From Metaphire vulgaris (lineage: Eukaryota > Annelida > Clitellata > Crassiclitellata > Megascolecidae): DNA of 64,000 nucleotides. The stretch spans positions 9,830,301 through 9,894,300 of the forward strand of contig CM030848.1 in the NCBI GenBank assembly GCA_018105865.1. The letters run 5' to 3'. Of the stretch, positions 1-9,900 are shown piece after piece. Positions within the stretch are counted from its first letter, which is position 1; the number at the start of each line of letters is the position of its first letter. Both the position numbers and the translations under genes were made by a program. The notes under the pieces were generated by a model. The model had not been told where the DNA came from and searched no databases. It worked only from the letters and a program-made list of their open reading frames with translations.

Positions 1-1200
1 CTGACGAAGCTTAACAGAAGTAAAGAACCAATCAGGAAAAAGCAGCAGGAGCTGTTAAATGCCAGGAACGCGTTGTTACGTCTATTAAGCAGATAGGCCT
101 AGTTAGGCACTCTTCACTTTCGGTCATACATAGGCCTACATACGACACGATGAGCGATAGGTCTTTTTCTTTTCTTTCTTTTCAAACTTTTCACACAGAG
201 GGCCGATATAGTTGGGGCAATATTTTCAACAATTTTGCTTGAGTGATAACTCTAAAGAAATCTAATCACGAAGACTTGCGACTATTGAATGCCTGGCCCC
301 CAGTGGCCCTCTGTTGGAACCCTAAACTTACTACTGCATACCTATCAACAAATGGTTGGCCCATGCCTAGAAGTTGCCAGCCCAACGGTCCCCCGCTTGC
401 CAAATCCTGGAGCCGCCACTGGGACTCCACACAAGTTATTTCTGTTTTATCCGATGAGTTATTTCTCATTTTTTTCTCCCCTTTCTATTGCGCAATTAAT
501 TATTCGTCTTACAGAAGATTGCATTCTTCCGAAACTGCTCTGCTGCTACAACAGTGTATCTGGTTGTTCACAACAATATTCTCTCTGTGATGAACCACGA
601 TGAATAACACGGCTTGTGTTAGGTTCAACGAATCGCGTAACTGTAGACACTAAGGCCATGCATATTAAGTAACGCTGAACTAACTCGGCATTTTCCTACA
701 ATGAAATCTTTAAAGATGCACTTCCAACAATACGCCTCCTTTATTTACGCACTCAGTCAACCAAAACTCAAAGATAACTACTACCCGCTGTCAATTTACG
801 TAAAGCAATTCTGTAGACATATGCAATTATGCATGAGCACAGGCTTACAAACTGACGATAATATGGAATACAGATGAAACGTATGCCTATACTTTCAACA
901 TCAATTTATCGAATGTCAGATTTTTATGCAAGAGGATGTCGCGGGCCACTTGAAAACTCTTCACGGGCCAAATTTGGCCCGCGAGCCAGGATTTGCGGTT
1001 CGCTGCTTCAGACAGTCAGGCAACTAATAAGACTTACGAAAACGAACATACAGTAGAGACATTTTGTAGACACAGGTGCGAAAACAGTCTTTATAAACTT
1101 GGGTCAACGATGGAATGCACGATTGAACGTACTTTCAGTGGAAGTTTTCACTATAAAAAATTTCGTGGGAGAGCGGACCGCTGGAAACTCCTTCGTAGAC
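1..1200. other. Repeat-rich intergenic sequence, no gene recognised
   Basis: No convincing exon is seen. Bases about 289-421 are the right-hand part of a hAT-type miniature element, ending CTGGAGCCGCCACTG. Bases about 940-1005 carry the GGCCAAATTTGGCCCGC words common near hAT ends, and the same words recur near 1200-1230. Confidence 0.5.
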
Positions 1201-1209
1201 CAAATTTGG

Positions 1210-1640
1210 CCCGCAGGTCAGGGTTTGAGTCGGTGCCGGCGGCCAACCAAGCCGTTCATCGCTTAGGCGCAGATAAAGTAATAGCAGCGTTAAGCTGCGA
1301 AGGTAAAACGCGGGTGTAAAGAAAATGCAATGACAAACTGCTCTAGATTAATGGCGCAAGCAACCTGCGTCGGTGCTTGCTAAACAGTGTTTAATATAGG
1401 CCGTTTCCGGGGGGGGAATCGCCCTTAGCCCCCCCGGAAATTTCAAATTCCCCCGGAAATTTTGGAATACTGCATGGACTAACAGCGGCCTCTAGCAGAA
1501 TCCCCCGCTTTGTCAGTTTTCCCCCGGTTTTTTGAGTTTCCCCCCGGAGTCCATGAGTCTAGATTAAACACTGTTGCCAAATACACGGAGATCAGCGCCG
1601 GACCTTACGAGTACGGCACTACCTTTACATTTACCTTTGT
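1210..1640 (+). repeat. SINE-like repeat copy, split by a hAT MITE
   Basis: The end of this copy shares CGGAGATCAGCGCCG with a second copy near 12.25 kb, and both carry an AGCAGCG...AGCTGCG stem upstream. A B-box-like word (GGTTTGAGTCGG) lies near 1222. A 189-bp hAT MITE sits inside it. The tRNA-derived head is clearer in the 12-kb copy. Confidence 0.4.
1385..1573. mobile_element. hAT-type MITE, family A
   Basis: Terminal inverted repeats read CAGTGTTTAAT...CTAGATTAAACACTG. Flanking 8-bp duplications are TTGCTAAA and TTGCCAAA (7/8), as expected for hAT. The interior is runs of G and C. It has no coding capacity. Confidence 0.8.
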
Positions 1641-1674
1641 AATGAGAAAGTTTTAAACCGAAATATATTTACTG

Positions 1675-1850
1675 TTATGTATGATCTTGAGCAGGAAGGT
1701 CGTCGTCGCCAAAATCGCGAATGAAGGCGACGTCATGGCAGGAGAGGCGAGATTCAGAGTCTCCGTTCGACGGAATGACGCTGACTTCGTTCGAAGCAGA
1801 AAGTTCAGCAGCCACTCTTGCCAGATTCCATCGTTGATCCGCCGGTCACT
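1675..1850 (-). CDS. Possible C-terminal exon, unrecognised protein
   Basis: This is a CpG-rich island with codon-like composition, unlike its AT-rich surroundings. On the minus strand one frame is open from an upstream stop and ends in TAA at 1675-1677. It would encode a Ser/Asp-rich tail including SNEVSVIPSNGDSESRLSC and DFGDDDLPAQDHT. No good splice acceptor is visible, and two other frames are also partly open. It could be the last exon of the receptor-like gene further right, or an unrelated remnant. I do not recognise a family. Confidence 0.2.
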
Positions 1851-1987
1851 AAACGCCGTCAACTTCAATTATTAATTGAGTTCCGCGATTTTTTCCATCG
1901 ATTGAAACGATCAAAAGCTATAGCACTTCTCTCAGTGGACTAAGATTGTCACTGCTTTCGAGTAATAGGTCTAATAATAATAATAAT

Positions 1988-2160
1988 CAGGGTGCGATTT
2001 GTGACCTGGAGCAGTGGGCGGAATATGTCGAGCTTGGGGGATGTAGTTGTTGGGGAAGTGTAGCAGTGAGGGGATGTAGCGGTGGGGGATGTAGCAGTAG
2101 GGGAGATGCAGTTGGGCAGTGGAGGGGGAATCCCCTCTTCCCCCTACAAATCGCGCCCTG
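1988..2160. mobile_element. hAT-type MITE, family B (CAGGG...GCGATTTGT ends)
   Basis: The ends are CAGGGTGCGATTTGT and ACAAATCGCGCCCTG. The flanking 8 bases are ATAATAAT on both sides, though these fall in a microsatellite. A second copy lies at 25421-25581. Confidence 0.75.

Positions 2161-2229
<69 letters not shown>
2160..2229. repeat. Inverted microsatellite (TAA)n then (TTA)n
   Basis: About 14 ATA units switch directly to about 10 TTA units, forming a near-perfect palindrome of about 70 bp next to the family-B MITE. Confidence 0.9.
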
Positions 2230-2230
<1 letters not shown>

Positions 2231-2379
2231 GTTTTCCAGTCTATCTAACCTATATTAAGCATTATAAACGATTTTCAGCAGCTCCCAGATTAAAGTTAGA
2301 AATCAGCAGTCAAGATAATCCTTCCAGACACGTTTTTGAACAAATGAGCATTCACAGCCAATAGCACGGGCGTAGTATG

Positions 2380-2465
2380 GATGGATGTGTGTGTGTGTGT
2401 GCTCGCGCTCGTGTATGTATGTGCGTGTGGGGGTGGGGGCTGCGTGAGCGTGGGGTGGGGCTGTG
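2380..2465. repeat. (GT)n-rich simple repeat
   Basis: TGTGTG run followed by G-rich sequence. No reading frame here looks conserved. Confidence 0.7.
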
Positions 2466-2773
2466 CACGCAGTTCGAAAGATGTGTTTTCTCTTCGATCG
2501 TCGATCAGAAGAGCGCCTTCTCCTGTTTCTCTGTTGGTTCTGTTTACGGGTCTGTTGCCGTCGCACGCGCGAGGTTTCCTTAATAATAATAATAATGAAC
2601 TCATGTACAGCTTCCAAGAAAATTCCCTAGAAACGTTATCGTCAGTCGCATTGAAACGCAATCTTGTTCGCAGTCGAACTTCGACCTATGAAAGAATGTG
2701 CATAATGGTTAAAGACAATCGATGTCCTGCGAGATTGATTAACTAACTCACAGGATTACTATTTGCACATGGG

Positions 2774-2965
2774 CAGGGCCATATTAAGGGGGGCTGAGGG
2801 GTTTTATTAGGCCCACCGATTTTGTTTCTTGTCAGCACGATTTGGAAGGGAGATAATCTTTTTTGCTTATCAGAACGATTTCGAAGGGAGATGACCTTTT
2901 TTGTGCTTGTCAGAGATTTTCAGTATAAGGGTCTTTTTCTTAGATCGGACCTTAATCCGGCCCTG
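2774..2965. mobile_element. hAT-type MITE, CAGGGCC family, with two internal motif copies
   Basis: The ends are CAGGGCCATATTAAG and CTTAATCCGGCCCTG. Perfect 8-bp duplications CACATGGG flank it. Inside are two successive copies of a motif like GACCTTTTTTGCTTGTCA, each preceded by CGATTTNGAAGGGAGAT. Confidence 0.85.
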
Positions 2966-3262
2966 CACATGGGTTTTATTATCAAGATTTGTCAAATATG
3001 CTGCGAACACAAACATTGATGTGTTAAAATAAAACATTCCTACCGAGTTCTATCAAGATTTGTCAAAATTTGACAAAGCTGTATCCAAAATAAAAGGGTG
3101 ACAAATATTGTTGCGGGATTTATTGGACACAATGTATATATACATCGATTGGGCTGGCGTATTTAGTCTCTCTGCCCCCGATCCGCGATTTATTTCTGAC
3201 TACGCCACCGAGCAGAGCGTGTCTTCCATCGCGGGTGCTGTCAGATTGGTTGAAGACCAGGG

Positions 3263-3436
3263 CAGGGTTTAATCTAGGCCGTTTCCGAGGGGCGAATTGC
3301 CATTTCCCCCCGGACATTTCAAATCCCCCAAAATTTTTTTGGGCATACTACATAAACTAACAGCAGTCCCCTAGCTGACTTCCCCCGGCTTTGTCAGTTT
3401 CCCCCCTCCGGAGTCCAGAGTCTAGATTAAACACTG
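3263..3436. mobile_element. hAT-type MITE, family A
   Basis: The ends are CAGGGTTTAATCTAGG and CTAGATTAAACACTG. A perfect 8-bp target duplication GACCAGGG lies on each side. Confidence 0.9.
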
Positions 3437-3762
3437 GACCAGGGGAGAAGACTGGTATGGGAGCCACCTGGTCTCAACGTTGCAGGACGCCGTTTCGATT
3501 AGATTAACCTGTTGCGCTGCTGAGTCCAAGGCCCGACGTTACACCATCAGCCAACGAGTACAGACCAGTCCACAGTGTCAATTATTTAAATTTATTGCGC
3601 GACGCCGGGTTTTAAACGGTTGCTTAGTCCATTAACAGCCATTTGAAAACAATTCCGTCGGTACGCTTGCTGCTTCTTTTCTGTAAATAGAAGCCCAGTC
3701 GAGTTGTTCGAAATAATAGCTCACTCAAGGTGCACATAATTACGCGAGTTTGTGCAGAGCAA

Positions 3763-3952
3763 CAGGAGCGTAGCCAGGAATATGATTTGGGAGGGTATAA
3801 ATGTTTGGGGGGGAGGGGGTATAAACCTTAACTATAAACCATATAGACTACATATAACCACATATAACCACATATAAATCACATAAAAACTTTAAGGTAG
3901 ACTGATTTGGGGGGGTATATATACCGATATATCCCCCGTCGCTACGCCCCTG
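3763..3952. mobile_element. hAT-type MITE, CAGGGGCGTAGC family
   Basis: The ends are CAGGAGCGTAGCCAGG and GTCGCTACGCCCCTG. Perfect 8-bp duplications CAGAGCAA flank it. Confidence 0.85.
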
Positions 3953-4081
3953 CAGAGCAATAACGCCTGTGCACGAATAAACCCAGCTACGACTGCAAAG
4001 ATGTGGATGTAGAACAAGATCAAAACATAATGGAGGAGTATGAAATAAAGATTCAAAATAGATTCCAGGCACGGAGGGAGA

Positions 4082-4392
4082 CAGTGGCGTAGCGTGCACT
4101 TGTGCCGCCCATGGCTCATGAAAAAAATGCCGCCCCAATTTGCTCTTACTATAGCTGACAAGCAAAAAAGGTCGTCGGCACTGAATTTCCTGTCCCTTCT
4201 ACATTTTGCCGCCCCCTTCGCCTTCGACAAAAAACTCCTCAGTGCAGTCCCTACTGAACCACTTTAAACCTTTTTATATTATTATTATAACCCTACAAAC
4301 ATAAAAAGTCGCTTCCAAAATTTGCCGTCCCCATCATGTGTGCCGCCGCCTATGGCTAGAGCCATAGTAGCCATTGGGACGCTACGCCTCTG
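4082..4392. mobile_element. hAT-type element, CAGTGGCGTAGC family
   Basis: The ends are CAGTGGCGTAGCGTG and GGGACGCTACGCCTCTG. The interior carries the motif TGACAAGCAAAAAAGGTCGT near 4157. The flanking duplication is poorly preserved. Confidence 0.65.
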
Positions 4393-4399
4393 GAGACAT

Positions 4400-5190
4400 A
4401 CGATGTGGAAACAAATTCGGAAGAGTTTAAAGAGGCGCTAATCAAAGCTACAGAAGAAGTCATACTTAAGAAAGAGAAGAATAGGAAACAACCCTGGATG
4501 AAAAAGGAAATACTAGTCATGATGGAAGAAAGAAGAAAAGGGAAAAAAGTATTGACAAAGATAAGTACTGCATCGTCAATAGCAGGTTGAAATTTTGATG
4601 CGCGGCCGTGTTCGAACTCCAACTGGTTGTGATAAATGTTGGCCCGGAATTACCGGTAGTCAGGTTGGATACTAAAATTATGTTATAAGAAAAGGAACCT
4701 CTATAGGCCTACACTGCTAAACGTTATTCAGATTGACACAAATGAACATTACGATTTGCTCGAAAAATCTCAAATTCAAAGTTTAAAAAGACATTTAAAT
4801 CCGTTAAGAAAGAATCTTCAATGTTATTATTACTGATTCATCCAACAATATAACAGAATGTACGAATGAATGAAAGGCCTTTATATCGGCAACTGCTAAA
4901 GTCTGAGCTCAAAAGTCATCAAAACATACGAGAACTCGCAACAGTCTTCTAGTATTCGCTATATTAAGCAGTTAAGAAGTTAACGCAAAAGCGACGATCA
5001 CGTCTTTTAATGAGATGCATTAGAAAATGACATTGGCATAAACCAGGACTGAAAAGAGAGGGGCGACTCCGATACCATCCCCTCCCTACGGTAACCTCTC
5101 GAAAAACGGAGGGGGTCGAGCCTAGAGGCCTAATAGAAGTTTACGCCTATGGACCTATGGTAAAATGCCCGCGTTGCGCCATTAACGTAG
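4400..5190. other. No gene recognised; repeat fragments
   Basis: Only short unconserved open frames are seen. Around 5040-5160 is a copy of a repeat ending in CCTAGAGGCCTA(A/C)TAGAAGT that recurs near 43.3-43.4, 48.45 and 58.4 kb. Confidence 0.5.
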
Positions 5191-5194
5191 AGCA

Positions 5195-5535
5195 TGGTAT
5201 AGAACTTCGCTATAACGTACTTAGCGAGTCTGTAAAATTTAGCGCGTTATAGGGGTATCCAGTGTTTACCAACAAGGTCCGGTTGCTCCGCCTACTGGTG
5301 GGCAGAAACCATAGAAACCATTGTTGTCTATTAATAGACGCCAATGGCAGAAGCAGATTTCTTGCTGGTGGGCATAGATCAGTGACCATAGAGATTGTTC
5401 TGGATACTCCTATACCCGAGGTACGCTAAATCCAAAACCAGCCAAAACGGTAGCTTATCGCACGACACCGTACATTACGGCTCGTTATAACCGAGTATGC
5501 GTTATAACCAAGTCCGTTATACCTAAGTTCTACTG
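5195..5535. mobile_element. pogo/Tigger-type MITE with internal insertion
   Basis: The right end is TAAGTTCTACTG followed by TA; the left end is a diverged AGAACTTCGCTATAACG. Phrases CGTTATAAC and GAGTCTGTAAAATTTAG also occur in the complete copy at 27286-27460. Extra sequence near 5260-5410 appears inserted. Confidence 0.6.
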
Positions 5536-5692
5536 TATTTGGACTCTTCGGCATCAGAAGGCGTGTGTAGGCCCCCTATGGCGTTCATAGTTCTGTAGGA
5601 GAATTTCCGCTCAAAGCCCTGAAACCGCAAACAATTCTTGAAGAGACCTTTCACTGTGTGAATCGATTGACCCAGGGCATGCTACACGTTAT

Positions 5693-6264
5693 CCCGGTAT
5701 AGTATATTATAATGACTCCCATATAATAATAACTCCTCCCTCATTATTATATATATAATAATAACTCCCTCTATATTATAATAACTCCCTTAGTTTTTCA
5801 GAAACCAGCTGAGATACCATGGTCTAGAACACCAAAAGCTTTTTATATCGAGGAGTGTTCCAATAGTGTGCTTGTGGGATTCAAAATTTGTTGTTTTGGT
5901 ATCAATTAAATTCATTATTGGCATTTAAGTGGAGAAATAGGGCTGAAACCATATTGATCAGTGGATAGCATATTAAATGCATCTAAGTAGTTTAACATTC
6001 TGGTAAGTATTGATTTTCAGGAATTTTAGGAAAACTGGAAGATTGGAAATGGGTCTATAATTTTATATAACCATTTTAGAGACATTTTTATAAATTGGGG
6101 TTATTTTTGTTCAATTTTAGGCCTGCTTCTTCTGGGAGTTATTATAATATAGAGAGTTATTATTATATATATAATAATGAGGGGGAGTCTTTTTATTATA
6201 TATATATAATAATGATGGGGAGTTATTATTATATGGGAGTCATTATAATATGCTACACCGGGGA
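5693..6264. mobile_element. DNA element with about 45-bp terminal inverted repeats
   Basis: The left arm contains TTATAATGACTCCCATATAA and the right arm its complement, TTATATGGGAGTCATTATAA. Both arms continue into (ATA)n-like sequence. GTTATCCC occurs beside the left end and again near 6430, which suggests nesting inside a second element that ends GTCGCTACGCCCCTG at 6429. Confidence 0.55.
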
Positions 6265-6487
6265 TTTGATTTGCCAGGAATTTAATTTGGGGGTATAATG
6301 TGATGGGGGGTATAAATCTTTTAAAAACTTGAAAATCTTAAAAACGCATTAAAAAATTTAAGGTAGTCTAATTTTTTTGAGGGGGATGGGGGTTACATAA
6401 ACCGATATGCCCCCGTCGCTACGCCCCTGGTTATCCCGTTTCAGAGGGTGAGCGTTGTCGCTGTGCTGGCCGAGGACTTAATGCTGC

Positions 6488-6792
6488 TTAGCTACGGTCA
6501 GTGCGAGGATTCGAAACAGAGCACAGGGAAGCCGAATCGTCTTCGGTTTTCGTAGCACGAACATTACGACGAATTTCCGGTAGAAATCTTTCGTCTATTC
6601 GAGATTTCGTGCGCCGCATCTCCTCCTCCTCCTCCTCCTCCTCCTCCTCCTTCGACATTTCAAGAGAGGCCGATTTGACTTTAGGAGGATCAAAATCGTC
6701 GCCGATTTTTTCATCTGAAATTTAAAAACAACAACAAAGTGAACATAAATATTCCAAGCCATAGAAATTAAGTATGTCTTCTATGAGTCTAC

Positions 6793-6848
<56 letters not shown>

Positions 6849-6849
6849 A

Positions 6850-6890
<41 letters not shown>

Positions 6891-6920
6891 ACATCATCAT
6901 CATCATCATCATTGTCGTCG

Positions 6921-6961
<41 letters not shown>

Positions 6962-9900
6962 GTCGTCATCATCATCATCATGTTCTTTGTCTTGAAATAG
7001 GTTCAGGCTACATTGCTTCCATTCCTCTGTATCTTGCCTCTTCTTTGATTTTTGCATAGGTTTTGAGAAGCTGTGCAGTTTTGTGCGTGGATGTCTTTCT
7101 TATATAGACAACGCTTTTTAAATTACATAAACCCCAATTATAGACTATCTGGCGAAACGCCTAGATGAATAATATTTCCCTTGACTATTATGCCGTGCTC
7201 ATGGGAGGAGGCCTTCTGCTTAGTTGTTGGATCGACTGTCAGCGACTCGGATCAATTGTGTTAAAACAATAAACGTTTCTAACGTTATTTATTTTCCAGC
7301 GTTTTTTACATCTACTAGAAAGATGCTCGCTTCGCTCGCGCTCGCTTCGCTCGCAGTGCAGGATAATACTAAAACCCAATCATTGAATTCATGCTGCTGA
7401 ACAACGTTTCAATGAGGTACATACGCCACGTAGCCAAGCTCTGACGCTGCAACGTAAGCTTCGTCAAACGCTTCGCGTGGCTACGTTTCAATGACGTACA
7501 TACGCCACGTAGCCAAGCTCTGACGCTGCAACGTACGCTTCGTCAAACGCTTCGCGTGGCCGTTCGCTTCGCGTCGCCGTTCGCTTCGCGAGTTGTGTAG
7601 GCCTACACACTATGACGCTGCAACGTACGCTTCGTCAAACGCTTCGCGTGGCCGTTCGCTTCGCGTCGCCGTTCGCTTCGCGAGTTGCAGGCCTACACAC
7701 CATGACGCTGCAACGTACGCTTCGTCAAACGCTTCGCGTGGCCGTTCGCTTCGCGTCGCCGTTCGCTTCGCGTCGCCGTTCGCTTCGCGAGTTGAGGCCT
7801 ACACACTATGACGCTGCAACGTACGCTTCGTCAAACGCTTCGCGTGGCTACGTTTCAATGACGTACATACGCCACGCAGCCAAGCTCTGACGCTGCAACG
7901 TACGCTTCGTCAAACGCTTCGCGTGGCCGTTCGCTTCGCGTCTCCGTTCGCTTCGCGTCGCCGTTCGCTTCGCGAGTTGTAGGCCTACACACTATGACGC
8001 TGCAACGTACGCTTCGTCAAACGCTTCGCGTGGCCGTTCGCTTCGCGTCGCATTTTCGATTCGCGAAGCCTAAGATTCCAGAACGACCAATCAGAACGCT
8101 CACCCAGCTAACCAAGCAGAACGCTTGAAGGTAACGAATGAGAACGTCACACAGCCACCAATCAGAACGCTCACACAGCCAACCAATGAGAACGCTTGAA
8201 GGTAACAGACATACAGAGCAAGGATCTTAATATTATAAAAAAATGCTCGCTTCGCTCGCACTCGCTTCTCTCTTTGCTCGCAGTGCAGGCTCGCTTCGTT
8301 CGAGGCAACGAATATTCCAACAAACAAATTAAAAACATAAACTGCTTACACAAATCGGGCCTAAATGTGCTCTATAAAATTAGCCTTAAGCGAAGCGTAA
8401 CCTCGTCTTTCTAACGTATATAACCGCTGAGATACAGTATAGGTGCTATACGAAGCTCCTATTCACCATTCGGCACTGCACAAAAATACCTCTAACTTAA
8501 CTACCGTAATAATCGATGAATAATTAATGTGCTTTATAAAATTAGCTTTAAGCGAAAGCGTAAATGCGTCTTTCTAACGTTTATAACCGCTGAGATATCG
8601 GTGCTATACGAAGCTCCTATTCACCATTCGGCGCTGCATAAACATGCATTTAATTTAACTAATAATCGATGAATAATTAATTCCTTTGCAAGAAACCCGG
8701 GGATAAAAATTTCAGGAATCGATAGAAACGTAAGGAATTATAAAAAGGACCTTTAAAGTTTAAAGTACTAAACGGAACATTTGAAACTCATAATGCTAAT
8801 CTATAGGGCATGACGTTGCACATTTGCGTCAGATTACGGTAGATTTCCGTAGCTATGCAAAAATCTCAAAATGCTAATCTATAGGGCATGACGTTGCACA
8901 TTTGCGTCAGATTGCGGTAGATTTCCGTAGCTATGCAAAAATCTCATAATGCTAATCTATAGGGCATGACGTTGCACATTTGCGTCAGATTGCGGTAGAT
9001 TTCCGTAGCTATGCAAAAATGTCATAATGCTAATCTATAGGGCATGACGTTGCACATTTGCGTCAGATTGCGGTAGATTTCGTAGCTATGAAAAAATCTC
9101 ATAATGCTAATCTATAGGGCATGACATTGCACATTTGCGTCAGATTGCGGTAGATTTCCGTAGCTATGTAAAAATCTCATAATGCTAATCTATAGGGCAT
9201 GACGTTGCACATTTGCGTCAAATTGCGGTAGATTTCAGGAGGAGGAGGGGTTATATTCCGGAGGCACACAGCCAAGCTCAACCAAAGGGATGGTTGGCTG
9301 GGAGATGGATGGGGAGAGGGGTGGAAAGAGGATGGGGAGAAGGGGTGGAGGAAGGGGTGGAGGGAAGGGGTTGGGAGAGGGTTGGGAGGAAGGGGTTGGG
9401 AAGAGGGGTGGAGGGAAGGGGGTTGGGAGAGGGTTGGGGAGGGAAGGGGTTTGGGAAGAGGGGTGAGGAGGAAGGGTTGGGAGAGGGTTTGGGGGGTTGG
9501 AAGGGAAGGGGAGAGAGTTTTTGGGGGGGGAGGAAGGGGTTGGGAGAGGAAGGGGGTGGAAAGAGGGTGGGGAGGGGAAGGGTGGGGAGGGGAGGGGTTT
9601 GTTTGAGAGAGGGATGGGCTCTGACGGGGAGGGAAAGGAACGGGGTTTGAGCTGCATTTAAGACGCCCTGAACGCTCCGTTGATTAGAAAATAATAGACA
9701 ATGGTTGTCAATGGCAACAGCCTCGTGCACAGCCCAGGACAGAGGTTACGCAATTCGATTGTTACACAGTTTTGATTAAACAATAGACAATGGTTGTCAA
9801 TGGCAACAGCCTCGTGCACAGCCCAGGACAGAGGTTACGCATTCGACTTCGCAACGTCGATTGGTGACCAATCAGAACGCTTGAAGGCAACAGACAAACT

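Noticed and set aside
6722..7057. Asp-rich and Ser-rich frames near 6.8 kb
   Set aside because: Products of the (ATC)n microsatellite.
7593..7890. Frames with repeated RVAVRFASPFASR text
   Set aside because: They are translations of the CpG-rich tandem array, and the phase drifts between units.
7320..8060. CRISPR-like array
   Set aside because: The repeats are long, irregular and without unique spacers, and the genome is clearly animal.
9213..9730. Gly/Arg-rich and Pro/Ser-rich frames of 140-150 codons
   Set aside because: They follow from the polypurine composition, and both strands are open for the same reason.
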